64,000 bases of DNA from Saxidomus purpurata (GCA_022818135.1 JAFMSR010000001.1:38806858-38870857); one strand, 5' to 3'; positions 37,137 to 64,000 are shown, counted from the stretch's first letter. Notes: generated by a model not told the origin, from the letters alone. Translations and numbers: made by a program.

Positions 37137-37241
37137 TTCTGAACAGTTTGTGGATAAATTACACTATTAAAATTAGATGAACACAATTACTGGCAAGATT
37201 TGCCACCAAGCCGTTCTCATGAATTCAGTCTGAGTGCTTAC

Positions 37242-37286
37242 GGTACTTTGATTTAGGTCATCTTGAAAATCCTGCTTGATGTGAGC
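37242..37286 (-). other. Candidate 5' untranslated exon of the STMND1-like gene
   Basis: A 45-nt segment bounded by TATATCTTCAG on its 5' side and ACC|GTAAGC on its 3' side. The ATG exon is itself preceded by a good acceptor, CTGTTCAG|AAATGGG, at 37139. Joining them would place this segment in the leader. It is open but out of frame with the MGC start. The splice signals are the only evidence. Confidence 0.3.
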
Positions 37287-37289
37287 CTG

Positions 37290-38660
37290 AAGATATAAGA
37301 ATAGAAGAATAAACAAATGGAAAAACTATAAGTAGGTGCGGAAATATGAGAAAAATAAATAAACAACGATTGAATAATTCTCAATGCCCTATATAATTCC
37401 GTAGATATTATTTAGACTAAACATTGTTTCATAGTTTAACATACTAGCTAGGCCAGTCAATTTAAGTTTTATTGGATGCAAATTTTTTTATTAATAATTT
37501 TAATGCAGTCAATCCACACAAGACACAATGTCAATCACAATTGCTCACCATGTCACTTCATGAGCTAAAAAAAAGTGTGTATAAATGCACACATGCCTTC
37601 TATATGCATCAGAATATTAAATTATTCAGTAAATAATCACATTTCATAATATTTAATAATTAATTTAAATTAGTGATGACAGCATGCTGAAAGGTTGCAC
37701 CCTAGTCTATGGGGAAAGATAATAATTTCTCTGTGACTAACCATTCATTATTACGCGCCGCCAGGAGGCGGTGCGTATATTGAATTGCAGTAAGTAAAAT
37801 TTCCATGGGGTGACGTAACTACTTTTAGACTGTAGAATGATTTCACAGTGTGTCTTTGTAACAAGCGGTCTTTTGATTTGAGATCGCGAACCAGTCTAAA
37901 TTTTACGGAAATAGCCGAGTCTAAATTTTACGGAAATAGCCGATTTTAAACGAATGACTACGAACGACTGAGATTCTGCCGACGGGTAGCGACTGAAGAT
38001 AGTCTTTTAAACCGACTTTGAAATTTTTTTCTAACAGATATTTGAATATACTTTACGAAACTACCAAGTTTATGATGTGTCCACTTCTTATTTAAAGTGT
38101 CTGGGAAGTTAAATTCGTTTGTTTACATAAAGTTGTACCGCCATTCCGAAACAAATGTCTGTATTGGTGAATAACGAAGTAATACGCTATGAAACTCGAT
38201 GCCTCGATAGCGCAGTGCAATGTATCCCCGCTTGGCACGCGGGAGATCAGAGATCGAAACCTCGCCGGAGTGGAATTAACTTTATTTATTCTATATAGTG
38301 GGGAACAAAATAATTTATATCTTGGAAATAATTTTTCTTTCGTACAAGAATAATATAAATTGAAGCAAATTTATATGTTAGAATTCTAGACTTAGGAAAA
38401 TGAAAAAAAAATTATTATTTCAATGATTTGTAATTCAATAATGTGACAGCAGCCAATTTCCATACAGAGGAAACAATGCCTATAGACTTGACGTAGAATC
38501 ATCTTTTTTAGCATTAAACATTAACAAATGGTCAGCCTTATACAAAATTAGAGTGCAAAAAGATTAGGTTTGGTTAATCACCATACATTAAATCCAACAT
38601 TACTAATTATCGCAACCCCCGCTCCATTTGGCGGCATTCAAACATTTGACTTGTAACATT
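37290..38660. other. Intergenic, with a 25-bp duplication
   Basis: No gene is seen. 'gtctaaattttacggaaata' repeats with a 25-bp period at 37894-37943. A tRNA-like stretch near 38196-38275 is listed separately. Confidence 0.45.
38196..38275 (+). repeat. tRNA-like fragment, probable SINE head
   Basis: A-box-like 'tagcgcagtgc', a perfect 5-bp anticodon stem CCCGC/GCGGG with loop TTGGCAC, and a B-box-like 'gagatcgaaacc'. The acceptor stem does not pair properly. Likely a decayed tRNA-derived repeat rather than a working tRNA gene. Confidence 0.35.
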
Positions 38661-38666
38661 CTTGTA

Positions 38667-38847
38667 CAGTAAACTTGGTACATAACAACTCAGGATATAG
38701 CGAAAATCAGGATGTAAATAATTTTCTCTGTCCAAGCTTTTTTCTTTATTTTTTTTGCATGAAAATGTTATATGGATATAACAAACTCTGGTTATAAGGA
38801 ACAAATTAAAATGGTCCCAAGGAGTTCATTATAAATGGAGTTCACTG
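38667..38847 (-). mobile_element. TA-type MITE, family M1, copy 4
   Basis: CAGTAAACTTGG at the left and GGAGTTCACTG at the right, with TA on both sides (38665-38666 and 38848-38849). Its body is the reverse complement of the 23070 copy ('ggtcccaaggagttcattat'). Length 181 bp. Confidence 0.75.
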
Positions 38848-38849
38848 TA

Positions 38850-40800
38850 TGCTAGTCCCTTGTTTTGTGTTACATTATATTTATAATATGAATATAAACC
38901 AATGAGGTGTAGTTATTAAAAGTTAATACACTGCACAAACTTTCTGGTCATCCTCTTGCATACAGTTGTATATCAAACTAATTTGATGGGAAATATTAAC
39001 GAACAGTATTTCCACTCATTTACGTCACCTGTCACAAAAAAAACTGTATAAACTTCAATACAATTTGAGATATCTAATTACTTTGTACCACTGTTTAACA
39101 CCTAATATGCATGTGTATACACACTAAGGTCTGTGTCAACTTTACATAGAGGATCCATTGATAAAAGTCTTGACATAAAAGAATTCAAGATGTAACAGGT
39201 GATTCTAATAACTTTGAGATGGAAGACCATGGCCCCTTAGGAAATTATTTGATTTTGGATAGGTGTTTTCCTGTAACAATCTGGTGGTTTTACAATATAA
39301 GAAATGTCACAAATGAAAAAGCTGTTACACAGTATAAATTTATTAATTTAATTACTAAGGCGCCACTGACGCTCCACAGTGCTACTCAGAGACTCCACCT
39401 AATTTAACCATCATAAACCAGTGTTATTTTAATTAGTGTAGACCAATACATTTTAAATGACAGCATATGAGCTCAGTTAACTTGTTGGGCAATAGCTATT
39501 CTGATTCAGTCAGTCAATAGCTATATATACTAATCTTTACTGGTTGGACCTACATCCGGACACTATTTAAACATATTTTACCCAGGTAATTGTTGTATCT
39601 AGCAATCGGAATTTTAAGTTTTTAAATTTTAACAGACGTAAGTTAGGTTCATTTCCCAAAAGAAGAACTTATTTGTTTACTTATAGGTTAGATCATTTAT
39701 ATTTTTGAGACCAGGTAGTGAGGTCACCAAATTGCTTAATTTTATTGACCAATAATTTGTACCATTTTTCCGCGCTAGTTTAAATTTTTTGTGATGCTAG
39801 CTTTTAAATTGTGCAAACTGTTTCAATCATTTGACACATTTATAAATGAAATATCATGAAAAAAAACAAACTTTAATACGACAATAGATCAAATGTGTAT
39901 TCAAATTTGTAAGTATTTGTATTGTATTCATGACTATATGTTACTGTCTACAACCATATAGTTACCTGCAATTTTTATTATTCCAGTACTTTCGGTTACT
40001 GTATGTGTACAAAGTTGTTACTTTAGCCAATAATCATCCGATAAAATAATTACACTAAAGGTAATATAATACGAATTTTATATGTTTATGTCCAATTAAT
40101 TTAAGTAAATAACAAAAGAAGTAACAGAAAGTGTCAGCCCAACGTGGTAATTAAATACATCTTACTCTTAAAACACGAAAATAAAGAATTCCCCACCTGA
40201 ATCTAAGTTTCCTATTTGTTTACGATAACTTCAATCACATGTAATGAATGGCATTTTTTCAAAGCAAGGTGTCTGTGACGTCACTGTAGCGTGGCGACAT
40301 GTAAATAACAGGGAGTATTAATTATACGAGTAATTATTTAATAATCAGTGTAGCTTTTTCAACGTTAATAACAAAGTTACTCTATTCTATAAATAAATAA
40401 AGACTGAAATAAAAAAAAAACAAAAGACAAGAATACATTGCATTATCCCGTTCTTTGTGTTTACAGGTACATTGTACTTACAACACAATCAGACCTCTGT
40501 GAGATACCGTACCATTCCGTACAGACGAAAAGGAAAAAGCTGGTAGGACTGTCCGCTTTGAAAAAATGAACAATAAACAAATTTGATTTCATTTTGCAAT
40601 AAATGTAGACGTAAACGGTCTTTGTTTTGAATCTTTAATCTACAAGATTGCTTTGTAGGAAAGTGCCTGTATGAGAACGGCAAAAATAAACAGTACAACA
40701 CACAAAGTATGATCTATTTCCATTTATGGCTTAAATCTGGTGCTTGTCATATACCGTAGTCTCATAGTCTAAGTTGTGAACCCGGTACTTGCACACGGCA
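38850..40800. other. AT-rich intergenic DNA, nothing recognised
   Basis: No coding exon, RNA gene or clear repeat is supported in this interval. Confidence 0.35.
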
Positions 40801-40804
40801 CTTA

Positions 40805-41600
40805 ATCTTCATGGGCTGAACATTTGTTCCAACTCTTAAACTTTTTAAGTCTTTCAATGTATAGCAGAGCTACAATCCGGACATGTACATGTTCATTTAT
40901 ATCTATACTGGATTCTAAAATGTCTGACCTGTTAGTGTGACTTTGATCTTCAAGGTAAGGAGGCGGGAACTGCAACTGACACGCCATCTCCATGTGCTCA
41001 ACAATTGTGCTACGCAATTTTAAAATCCTTCCATGCATGACAGATTTATCATGTATACAGGTCTCCATGACCTTTAAAGTCTAAATGTGACCTCGACCTT
41101 TGGGGTACGCTTGTGGGTCTTGCACGCGACACATCGTCTTGGTGTAGTTATTGCACAGTTTTTCAATGCATGACACAGCTACGGTCTGGTCACGAATGTG
41201 TGCATATATACAAAATTCTATTACCTTTAAACTCTAAATGTGACCTTGACCTTTCAGGTAGGGACGTGAGTCTTACACGCGACACGTCGTCTTGATGTGC
41301 TGAACATCTGTACCAAGTAACTTTAAAACCCTTCAATGTATTGCTAAGTTACAGCTCGAACACTAAAAATGAAAGGACGGACACAAAAACAGAGAGACAC
41401 CCATCCTTAGACCTTAGGTGGTATTTTCCATTGTATTTTGACTAGTGGTTACCACTTAGCTCTAAAGCAAAGTAGAGTAAATGACCACCGTACAGATCCT
41501 AACCTTAAACCTTAGGTGGAATAAATGACCACGGAATGAACGAATCGTTGGGGCGAACGGACAGATGGACGGTGCGATTTTAAAATTCTCACCTTTGGAG
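40805..41600 (-). repeat. 'gggcatatt' dispersed repeat, copy B (reversed, decayed)
   Basis: Read on the minus strand this matches the family at 12815 and 56718: it begins near 'gcctccaaaggtgagaat' and 'ccgtccatctgtccg', and carries modules with 'catgcatggaaggattttaa' and 'aaggtcgaggtcaca'-like motifs. Three to four modules are visible. Confidence 0.65.
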
Positions 41601-42198
41601 GCATAAAAATTAAAAGTTGAGAAAAGTGGAGAATGAATCTAGCTTAACTTACAAAATAAGTTTTGAAACATTTTCGATATGCATAAGTTCATCCAGAATA
41701 TGAGTTTCTAATATTATGAGTTGGTGCATATATTTTTATATATACTGTACTAAGAAATAAAATTAATCACGACGCCTTTTTGTACAACATGTTTCGAGTA
41801 TACATTTGTTTTTTATGTATGAACACTGTAACATGAATGAAACTCATCACCAAACAATTCAACATACAGAGAGAACATGAACTATCACCCCTCACAATGT
41901 AAAGAATCTACCATTTTAAATTGACATAGATAAGAGTTTATATCATGAGCAAAATTCACCCCCCCCCTCAAGTTTCTTAAGTACTCGTACTCGTCAGGTG
42001 CGTGCGTCAGAACAATCAGCTGAAGTCTGATAATGACTTATCGGAATAGCTGGTGACTTATTAGTTTGTGTCGTGTCAGGTCTCCGCTGTATCAAAACTG
42101 ACAAGCGTTATAAATTATGTATCTTCTGCGCATCTCAAAACCGTTATCGCCACTGACGCACGTGAACAGTACATTTGTAGTATTTAACCAAAGCTGTG
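41601..42198. other. Intergenic, nothing recognised
   Basis: No gene or clear repeat is seen. A short C run lies near 41960. Confidence 0.35.
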
Positions 42199-42210
42199 AG
42201 CTTTTTTATG

Positions 42211-42503
42211 GTATGGTATATTAGGGTTTTGTCGTTGGTACCGGTTTCTCATATGACCAACGCCCCCAGAGGAGTTTAGTTATTTTAAGTTACGGGGGAT
42301 AGTGCAAGATACAGAAAGCGTCCCAATTCCAGAGACACCCCTGGTTCTTTATCATGCCAGGTTTTCACCTATACATGGGACCTCGGTTTTTAAGTCTCAC
42401 CCGAAAGACTGTTAGTAATTTTAGTTGGTCAGCCCTGGGAATCGAACCCAAAACCCCGAGATTACAAGTCTCGTGTTCTACCTATTGAGCTATCCGGGCT
42501 GAC
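42211..42503 (-). repeat. tRNA-derived SINE, family 1, copy 2, with perfect target duplication
   Basis: The element is flanked by AGCTTTTTTATG at 42199-42210 and again at 42504-42515, a perfect 12-bp duplication. On the minus strand it runs from the tRNA head (42503) to a tail with two ATACC units. It is colinear with 314-604. The intact duplication and cloverleaf point to a fairly recent insertion. Confidence 0.9.
42428..42503 (-). tRNA. Intact tRNA-Thr(TGT)-like SINE head
   Basis: 76 nt on the minus strand. The 7-bp acceptor stem GTCAGCC/GGCTGAC is perfect, as is the anticodon stem CGAGA/TCTCG; loop CTTGTAA gives anticodon TGT. The T arm has TTCGATT. A tRNA scanner would probably call it, but its fusion to the SINE body makes it a pseudo-tRNA promoter head. 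Confidence 0.55.
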
Positions 42504-42534
42504 AGCTTTTTTATGCTGCACAAAGGGAGACTAT

Positions 42535-43610
42535 GTAGTTACCGTCGGTGCCCATCTTCCAGTCTGTCCGTCCTTCCGTCTGTCCGTGACACGAGCTTAT
42601 TAGGACCATAACTCCGAAACTATGAAAGGTATTTTTTGAAATCAGGACATTGAGAGATAGTGTCGTGACAAAGAAATATAACTCTACCTTGCCTTTTTCT
42701 TAAAATATCGCCTTTATGTTTTATCATCTGAAAGTTATGTTTGTCTGTGGCATATCTCAAATATTATTGAAAGGATTGACCTACAGAAGTCCACTCACTA
42801 AAATCCATAACTCTTCCTTGCACATTTTTTTAATTACCACCCTTTGTCACATGAAAGTATGCTTTGGCGGGACATCTCCGTAACCATTCAATGGATTGGC
42901 TTAATATTTCACACAGTGGTAGATGACATTGACAGGGAGTGCACTGACAAAGAACCGTGAGTCTTCCTTGCACAAATTTCTATTATCTTTCTTTGTCATA
43001 TGAAATCATGCTTGTCCAGAACATAAATCCTAACTACATGTATAAAATGTATTGACTGGATATTTCGCACAGTGGTAGAGTAACCAAGTACCGCAAGTCT
43101 TCCATTCACAGTTATTATAATCATCTCCCTTCATAAGCTGAAATTTAACTTGTCCGGAATAGTACTCAAAACAATTCAACAGATTGCCTAGATATTCCAC
43201 ACAGTGGTAGATAACATAAAAGGAAGTCAATGTAGCTCTTCCTTGCAAAATTTAGAATTGTCTCCCTTTTCACTTTTATTTTTTTCCTGAACATGATAGA
43301 GATCCAAAAGATAGTGCTACATGTCAAATACTAGTAGCTAAGCTCTAGGCCTTCTGGTCTTTGATAAGAATATTTTTTAAAAATCCTGTGTGTTGCCGTA
43401 ACAACTAGATCTCTACATAGACTGGGATTCTTTTAACAGCTTTGATACAGAACCACCTAAAGAACATCCATGTGAAGTTAAGGTGAATTTAGCTCAGTGG
43501 TTTTGGAGAAGATGTTGTTTACGACGCATGAAGACGAACATCCGACACAGGGAGATCCTAAATGCTCACATTGGCACTTCGTGCCAGGTGAATAAAATCT
43601 GAATATAAAC
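42535..43610 (+). repeat. Dispersed repeat with ~130-150 bp modules
   Basis: Starts 'ccgtcggtgcccatcttcca' with a 'gtccgtccttccgtctgtcc' stretch. Four or five modules follow, with 'tattt(c/t)acacagtggtaga' and 'cttccttgcaca' repeating. It ends near 'ggcacttcgtgccaggtg', a short palindrome. It shares the start of the 'ccgtccg' families but has a different module. Confidence 0.65.
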
Positions 43611-44850
43611 TTGATTTTAAATTTAGAATTAATGAATACTAAAAAGGGACATAAAATGGTGTGAAGTAACTGTGTCAAAACAGAAAAATGGCACTTAGTT
43701 GTTGTGACTTTAAATATCACTTTTAACAAATATTCTTGATGGTTGCTTATAAACTAGTTGCACTGTAGATTTTATCAGTCATATTCCACGACATAGCCTT
43801 GAACTGATATATCTTTAAAATGTCATGATAAGGCCAATGAGAGCATGGTGACAGATTTGCGCCGCTTTTGTGCCCTACGAAAACCCCCAGAGCGAAAGCA
43901 CGATATTTAGCAGAGACGAAGGACAAAAACACGTTTTCAACGTGCAGTCAAGATTTAAGGGGTAAAATGGTGGAGTGCGAAGCAAAAAGTAGCCAAATGA
44001 ATGTGTGCACTGTGCGAAAACAACATGATTAGCGCTCTCTCGCCAATTACCGTGTTTTTCGCCTAAATTCCTGAAGACCGCGGGGCTAACAAAGAAGCCA
44101 CCATATTGACAAAATATAATATGGGTCACGTGCTCATGATATTACATATTGTGCGACAATATTTACCTGGCACTCATTAATCTTCGCAAATATCTTCGGT
44201 TATGTTCGGGTGTGTTTTCGTTGTTTCAATTGATAACCATATCGAACAAATACATTTTACCGACTGAAGTTCACACCGCAGAGACAGTGGCGTATTGGTA
44301 CGAGGCCTTACTTGTATACAAGGTTTCATAGGTTCGAATCCTGCACATATAAATTTTTTTTAAGAGAATGGCTATTTCTATTTAGTATGTGACACTGTCT
44401 TATGCACCATTTTGCTTTTATATATTCTGTGATTGTTGGTAAACTTTGCTTTGTTTTCTGTGTTTTATTTTTTATGTACTTATACTTACTATTGATATTC
44501 ATGGCATTTTCTTCGAAGTTCTTCGATATATTAGCCGAGGCTATTTTATCTTTAGATCTCATCTGTTTTTCAAGATGATTTGATCGTCGGCATTTTGAGT
44601 TCTAAATACAAATGTATGCAGGACGACGGAAAAAGAATGCTCAAATAGTCATTAAAAAATCTTGAAACCCCGTTCTGAACAAAGACAATACTGAATACGT
44701 TTAATGAAACGAAATGATTAAAAAAGGTACATGTAATACAAAAATTCAAGCAAGACTGGAACCTGCATACGCTGGATTGGTAGTCAAATGCCATATCCAC
44801 TACACCATTGCGGAATGCGATATCTGGTACACTACGAAATTGATATTTTA
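43611..44850. other. Intergenic, nothing firmly recognised
   Basis: No gene is supported. A weak tRNA-like stretch near 44288-44347 was considered and not accepted. Confidence 0.35.
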
Positions 44851-44853
44851 TAT

Positions 44854-45795
44854 TAGGGATGTCAACGAATACCCAAATTGGTATTCGGATATTCGGTCAG
44901 CCTTCCGAACGAATATCCGGATATTCGGTCGTTTTATGTACTAAATCTAATACGTTGTTGATCTATTTGTCACATATTTTCGCGAATATAACATTTATAG
45001 CTTTCAGTTACCCTAGCCTAGCGAATATTCTATCCAGAGAACTTACTTTTTTATCTTTTAAGTCAGACAATTAACGGCTTCAAGATTCAATCATTCATGT
45101 CATAAAATTAGGCTAAATAAATTTCATATACGTTATTACGGGAGCTAACTCTGTATGGACTGTTGTACTTTCGGTTTCGTTTTCTCCGTGACAGAGTCGA
45201 AACACGGACATTTATTTTCTTTTTCTGCTGCTTCAGTCCTTAAAGATCTACAGAAGACTTAATAGGACTCAGAAAGAAAAGATTCAATTAAGAACAACCT
45301 GAAAAGATTTTCATTTTAATTTAAAATGTAAAATTATTTAATAAACTTGTTTAATGTTTGTAAAACGGGGGCGCTGCACAAAAAAATACTTAATAATTGC
45401 AATGGCTAAAGTAAGCGCCTCTCCATATGTATCGGCGTAAACAAGGCTTTAAAACATTTGAATGATAATTTTCCTTAATTTAAATGTTTGTTCAACAATT
45501 CACACCTATTTTTAACTATTTTGTTTGCATAATCCCTTTTGTCTATCGCTAAAGATTGACTATAGAAAGTGTCATCACCAGAGCAACCGGGTATTGTAAA
45601 CTGACACTTTATCGGCCGTAATTGAAAATTAATTATTGTCATGAAAACAACACGCAAAATACGTAAATATTTAAGTTTTTAATTGAAATTCGTTTTTTTG
45701 TACGAATTTACCGAATACTCGGATACCTATATCGTATCCGAATATTCGGAAGCTGAACGAATATTCGGATATCCGGATATTCGTTGCCATCCCTA
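44854..45795. mobile_element. Non-autonomous hAT-type DNA transposon
   Basis: Termini TAGGGATG and CATCCCTA are inverted repeats, flanked on both sides by TTTTATAT (44846-44853 and 45796-45803), a perfect 8-bp target duplication as made by hAT transposases. Subterminal regions on both sides are crowded with 'gaatattcgga' and 'atatccggatat' motifs in both orientations, likely transposase-binding sites. 942 bp and no transposase frame, so mobilised in trans if at all. Confidence 0.85.
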
Positions 45796-45906
45796 TTTTA
45801 TATCAATCGCTTGTTATATTTATATCCGAAGATTACCGACCACATACCGACCACATACAAAATATTCATGAGTGCCAGTTCAATATTGGCGCATAATAGT
45901 CTAATA

Positions 45907-46305
45907 CACGGTGGGGAATCACATGATCAAAATAACCTCTAAACAAAAGTAAATATACGAAAAATGTTAGAAAATGATAAAAGCCGTTTAGTTGTGAATA
46001 TAAAAAGTAGCCTATCTTATGACAACATTAACGTATTCTAGAACTACTCAGGTCTCAACAACAATCACCTTCTGATTGTGCTGAACACTAAGTCTTCAAA
46101 AATAAATTAGTCAGTGTCCTACAGTGTTTATCACAATCGGAAGGAGACTATGATTTAGACCTGTGTAGGTCTATAATACGCTAATGTTGCCGTATGATAG
46201 GCTACATTTCATATTAAATGCTAAACAGCTGGCGGTAATTTTTAATATTTTTCATAGATTTACTTTTGTTTAGAGATTATTTTGATCACGTGATTCCCCA
46301 CCGTG
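45907..46305. mobile_element. Full-length fold-back MITE (399 bp)
   Basis: The left arm starts CACGGTGGGGAATCACATGA and the right arm ends in the near-perfect reverse complement, through 'aaacaaaagtaaat'. Symmetry continues inward: 'agtagcctatcttatgacaa' on the left mirrors 'ccgtatgataggctac' on the right, and 'caatcaccttctgattgtg' mirrors 'cacaatcggaagg'. The whole element can fold into one long hairpin with roughly 190-nt arms. Flanked by TA on both sides. Confidence 0.85.
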
Positions 46306-48600
46306 TAATATACAATCTGAAATGTGACTGGCTTACTATTGTTATTTGATCTCTATGTGCTTTAGATAAACAAAATATCATATTTCAGAACTAGATTAGA
46401 ATACAGAGTAAGACATAACACTATGATGTCGTTATGAGTATCATGCAGATAGACATGGAATTGTATATTGAAATGCAAACGTGTGAATGACATGTAAATT
46501 CAATCGTATCCAAAGTTAACAGAGTATTTCAGACCTTACGGCCGAACTCTTAACACAAATTTTTGTCGAATACGACCGAAAAGTAGTTCTATATTACTGT
46601 CCTCTGTTTTAAAAATTATATAGTAACAGATCCAAATAATATCAAAACATTACAGAATAGCATAATATTATTTTGTTGTTTTTCTTATAATTTGTAACTT
46701 AAATCAACGAGGTATCTGTTCTGTATAGAACTATTTTCCTACGCGGTTTTTATCGTCAGACCGGTGTGACATGAGAAATGTACGTATCGCTACACCGGAT
46801 ACACTAAATTCAGTGTTTCTGCGAGAGCGCGTTTTCTGCGGTTTTGACGCACTCATTTTGCAACAGAAATAGCAAAGAGCGTCTTCTATGACGCAATTAA
46901 AATGTGTATGATCAAATTACTACAAAAACAACATTTCAAAACCTCTCAAAACGCTTCGAAATGCAAGATAAATTGTTGATAAAATACGCTTCCGGTATGG
47001 GATATGTCTAATTTTGACCCTTATTGCGTCGTCGTTGTCGTCTGATTTCGGATCGACCCGCATTTTGTACCATTGCGTTTGTGTGTGTGTTGATTCCTAT
47101 GATACCTAGACGTACAACAATTAAGAGATGGTCGACGAACCTTAATAGGGGAAACAAAAATGTCTTTCTGAGTGATTTTAATGATCATTTTGTAGTCATT
47201 TCGATCAGACTGTCACTATTGAAAGGGGTTTAAGTGTGCCAAATAATATCCAAGTTTAATGTCTTTGGTTGAATGCACTTATAAAAAATTCGCTTTGTGG
47301 ACGAATTTGACTTTTGAGATGCAGTGACAAAATGGAAAGCATCCAAAGAGAAACACCTGTTGTCTTGCCAACCCTTTGATTACCCACCATTTTGTGATGT
47401 ATTACATGCAGTTTTACAGAAGTTAACTGAATAAAACTTCTTTAACACATAGTCATGCCTTTTATATTTTTTCAATAACGGGTATGACCCTCGGAGTTTC
47501 TAAATGACCCCAAATTATGATACAGGGAATTGGCACCCAGGGTCTTCCTCCTCCATGAAAGCCGGAAGTTGCAATATGACCTTAGCTGTTGGGTGCGACG
47601 TTAAATCCGAATTAATTCGCACAATACAATCAACCTTGTGGGCATATCCCATAACTTTTGAATGACATTTAAAGTTGTTCAAACCATAAATTTTCAGTTC
47701 AGTTTTGTTAAAATCCATTTCTCAGTTACGATTCACAGCTTAATACTTCATAGGGTAGTTGAACATAGTCACTGAATGACATAATGTAAGCACATGGGTT
47801 CCTATCTCAAAAGTAAAGTTTACACAAATGGTGAAAGGTCAAAATTTGTGGACAGTTGTGTCTCCAGTTTATAACTTTACTCGTGCAAGGGTTGTCCTGA
47901 TATTCACACATGTATGTGTACAGTCTATGTTGTCCTGATATTTACACATGTATGTGTGCAGACTGTGTTGTTCAGAGACAATCGATCCTCCAGCACTTTC
48001 AGTCCTTTGATTTTACTTGTATTGGCTTGCATGATTTGTATGGGGGTACTTCCTTCATGACACCCTATGTGAAAGTAGAAGATTGTATTGCCGAAAGTCC
48101 ATGTGCACATATGGAATAGAATCATTTCCGTGTGTGAGTATTTCGCGACATCAATCCGTAACAGATACCTTGCGGAGCAGTTCACCATGCCTAGTACTCA
48201 GAACTTAGTGCCTCGCAGATCTTAACAAACGAAAACGATGGAGCCGGCAGACAAATGTGCTTGTGACATAAGCGACGATTATAATTTGACATAGTTGTAA
48301 TAAGTTGATTTAAATCCTATTATACACTTTGTATCGTAGGTATTTGAAAGAAATGTACGTAATTACGGTTGCATTTTAGTGGCCTACATGTTATGGCCAG
48401 AAAGCCCCACCATACTTTACTGAAAAAACTGTAATCCTTAATCCGGCACAATACAATACACACATTTTGCTTTATATAACGCTTATAAAACAACTTTATC
48501 AACATATTGTCTTAACAGAAGCCATATTTAGGATCAGTTTGTTTACACACAAACATCTCGTGTTTTATCAGTTCTATCCATCTTTGCAAGGATAAAAGCT
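46306..48600. other. Intergenic upstream of KMO, nothing recognised
   Basis: No supportable gene. It probably includes the KMO promoter, but no TATA box or start site could be fixed. A duplicated 'tgtcctgatatt(c/t)acacatg' occurs near 47893 and 47931. Confidence 0.4.
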
Positions 48601-48671
48601 GCTTGGATATAAATCAACAGATTTTGTGTACATGCATTTCAATGTCAGAGTGAGACCATGCGGTAGTAAAT

Positions 48672-63927
<15,256 letters not shown>

Positions 63928-64000
63928 GTAATGTATTTTCTTTGCAAGCGTCAAATGCAACTTTTATCTCAGTAAACCAATAATTAACCCCCTTGTTTGC

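Noticed and set aside
43480..43530. Possible tRNA start ('tttagctcagtggtt')
   Set aside because: Only an A-box-like word is present, with no anticodon arm or B box after it. It belongs to the end of a dispersed repeat.
44288..44347. tRNA-like stretch with A-box-like and GGTTCGAATCC B-box-like motifs
   Set aside because: The acceptor and anticodon stems do not pair acceptably, so neither a tRNA gene nor a clear SINE can be supported.
47024..47233. 69-codon plus-strand frame in the intergenic region
   Set aside because: No recognisable similarity, no splice signals consistent with a gene, and the length is expected by chance.

Overview
The window is animal nuclear DNA: AT-rich, intron-rich and full of dispersed repeats. 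Three protein-coding genes can be reconstructed from GT/AG splice sites, reading-frame continuity and protein similarity. The protein sequences together with repeat families of molluscan style (for example the 'gggcatatt...ccgtccgtccg' repeats) suggest a mollusc, most likely a bivalve. No species can be named from the sequence alone.

Layout. (1) Positions 1-1250 are intergenic and hold one tRNA-derived SINE. (2) Positions 1254-11830 carry a complete cytosolic HSP90 gene on the + strand: two perfect heat-shock elements, a non-coding first exon ending at 1625, eight coding exons (4156-11268) encoding 727 residues ending in MEEVD, and an AATAAA signal at 11806. A 150-bp minisatellite occupies one intron, and a solo copy lies in another. 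(3) Positions 11830-23507 are a convergent intergenic region: tandem and dispersed repeats rich in AGGTCA motifs, a 129-base G homopolymer, then AT-rich DNA with MITEs. (4) Positions 37136-23508 on the - strand encode a seven-exon, 297-residue protein with an N-terminal MGC lipidation motif and a long charged helical region, best read as a stathmin-domain-containing (STMND1-like) protein. (5) Positions 37290-48670 are a divergent intergenic region packed with transposable elements: a TA-flanked MITE, a SINE with a perfect 12-bp target-site duplication, a hAT-type element with an 8-bp duplication, and a 399-bp full-length fold-back element. (6) Positions 48672-63927 on the + strand hold twelve coding exons of kynurenine 3-monooxygenase (KMO), 402 codons, continuing past the right edge. 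Its introns hold hairpins, SINEs, a 16-bp satellite and a GATATCAC-rich array.

The three genes have unrelated roles: protein folding, probable microtubule or membrane-linked signalling, and tryptophan catabolism. Nothing suggests a joint operon or pathway. The more unusual material is non-coding: the intronic minisatellite, the fold-back elements, the nuclear-receptor half-site repeats and the palindromic array beside KMO exon 12. All exon boundaries were read by eye and none is confirmed by transcript data.
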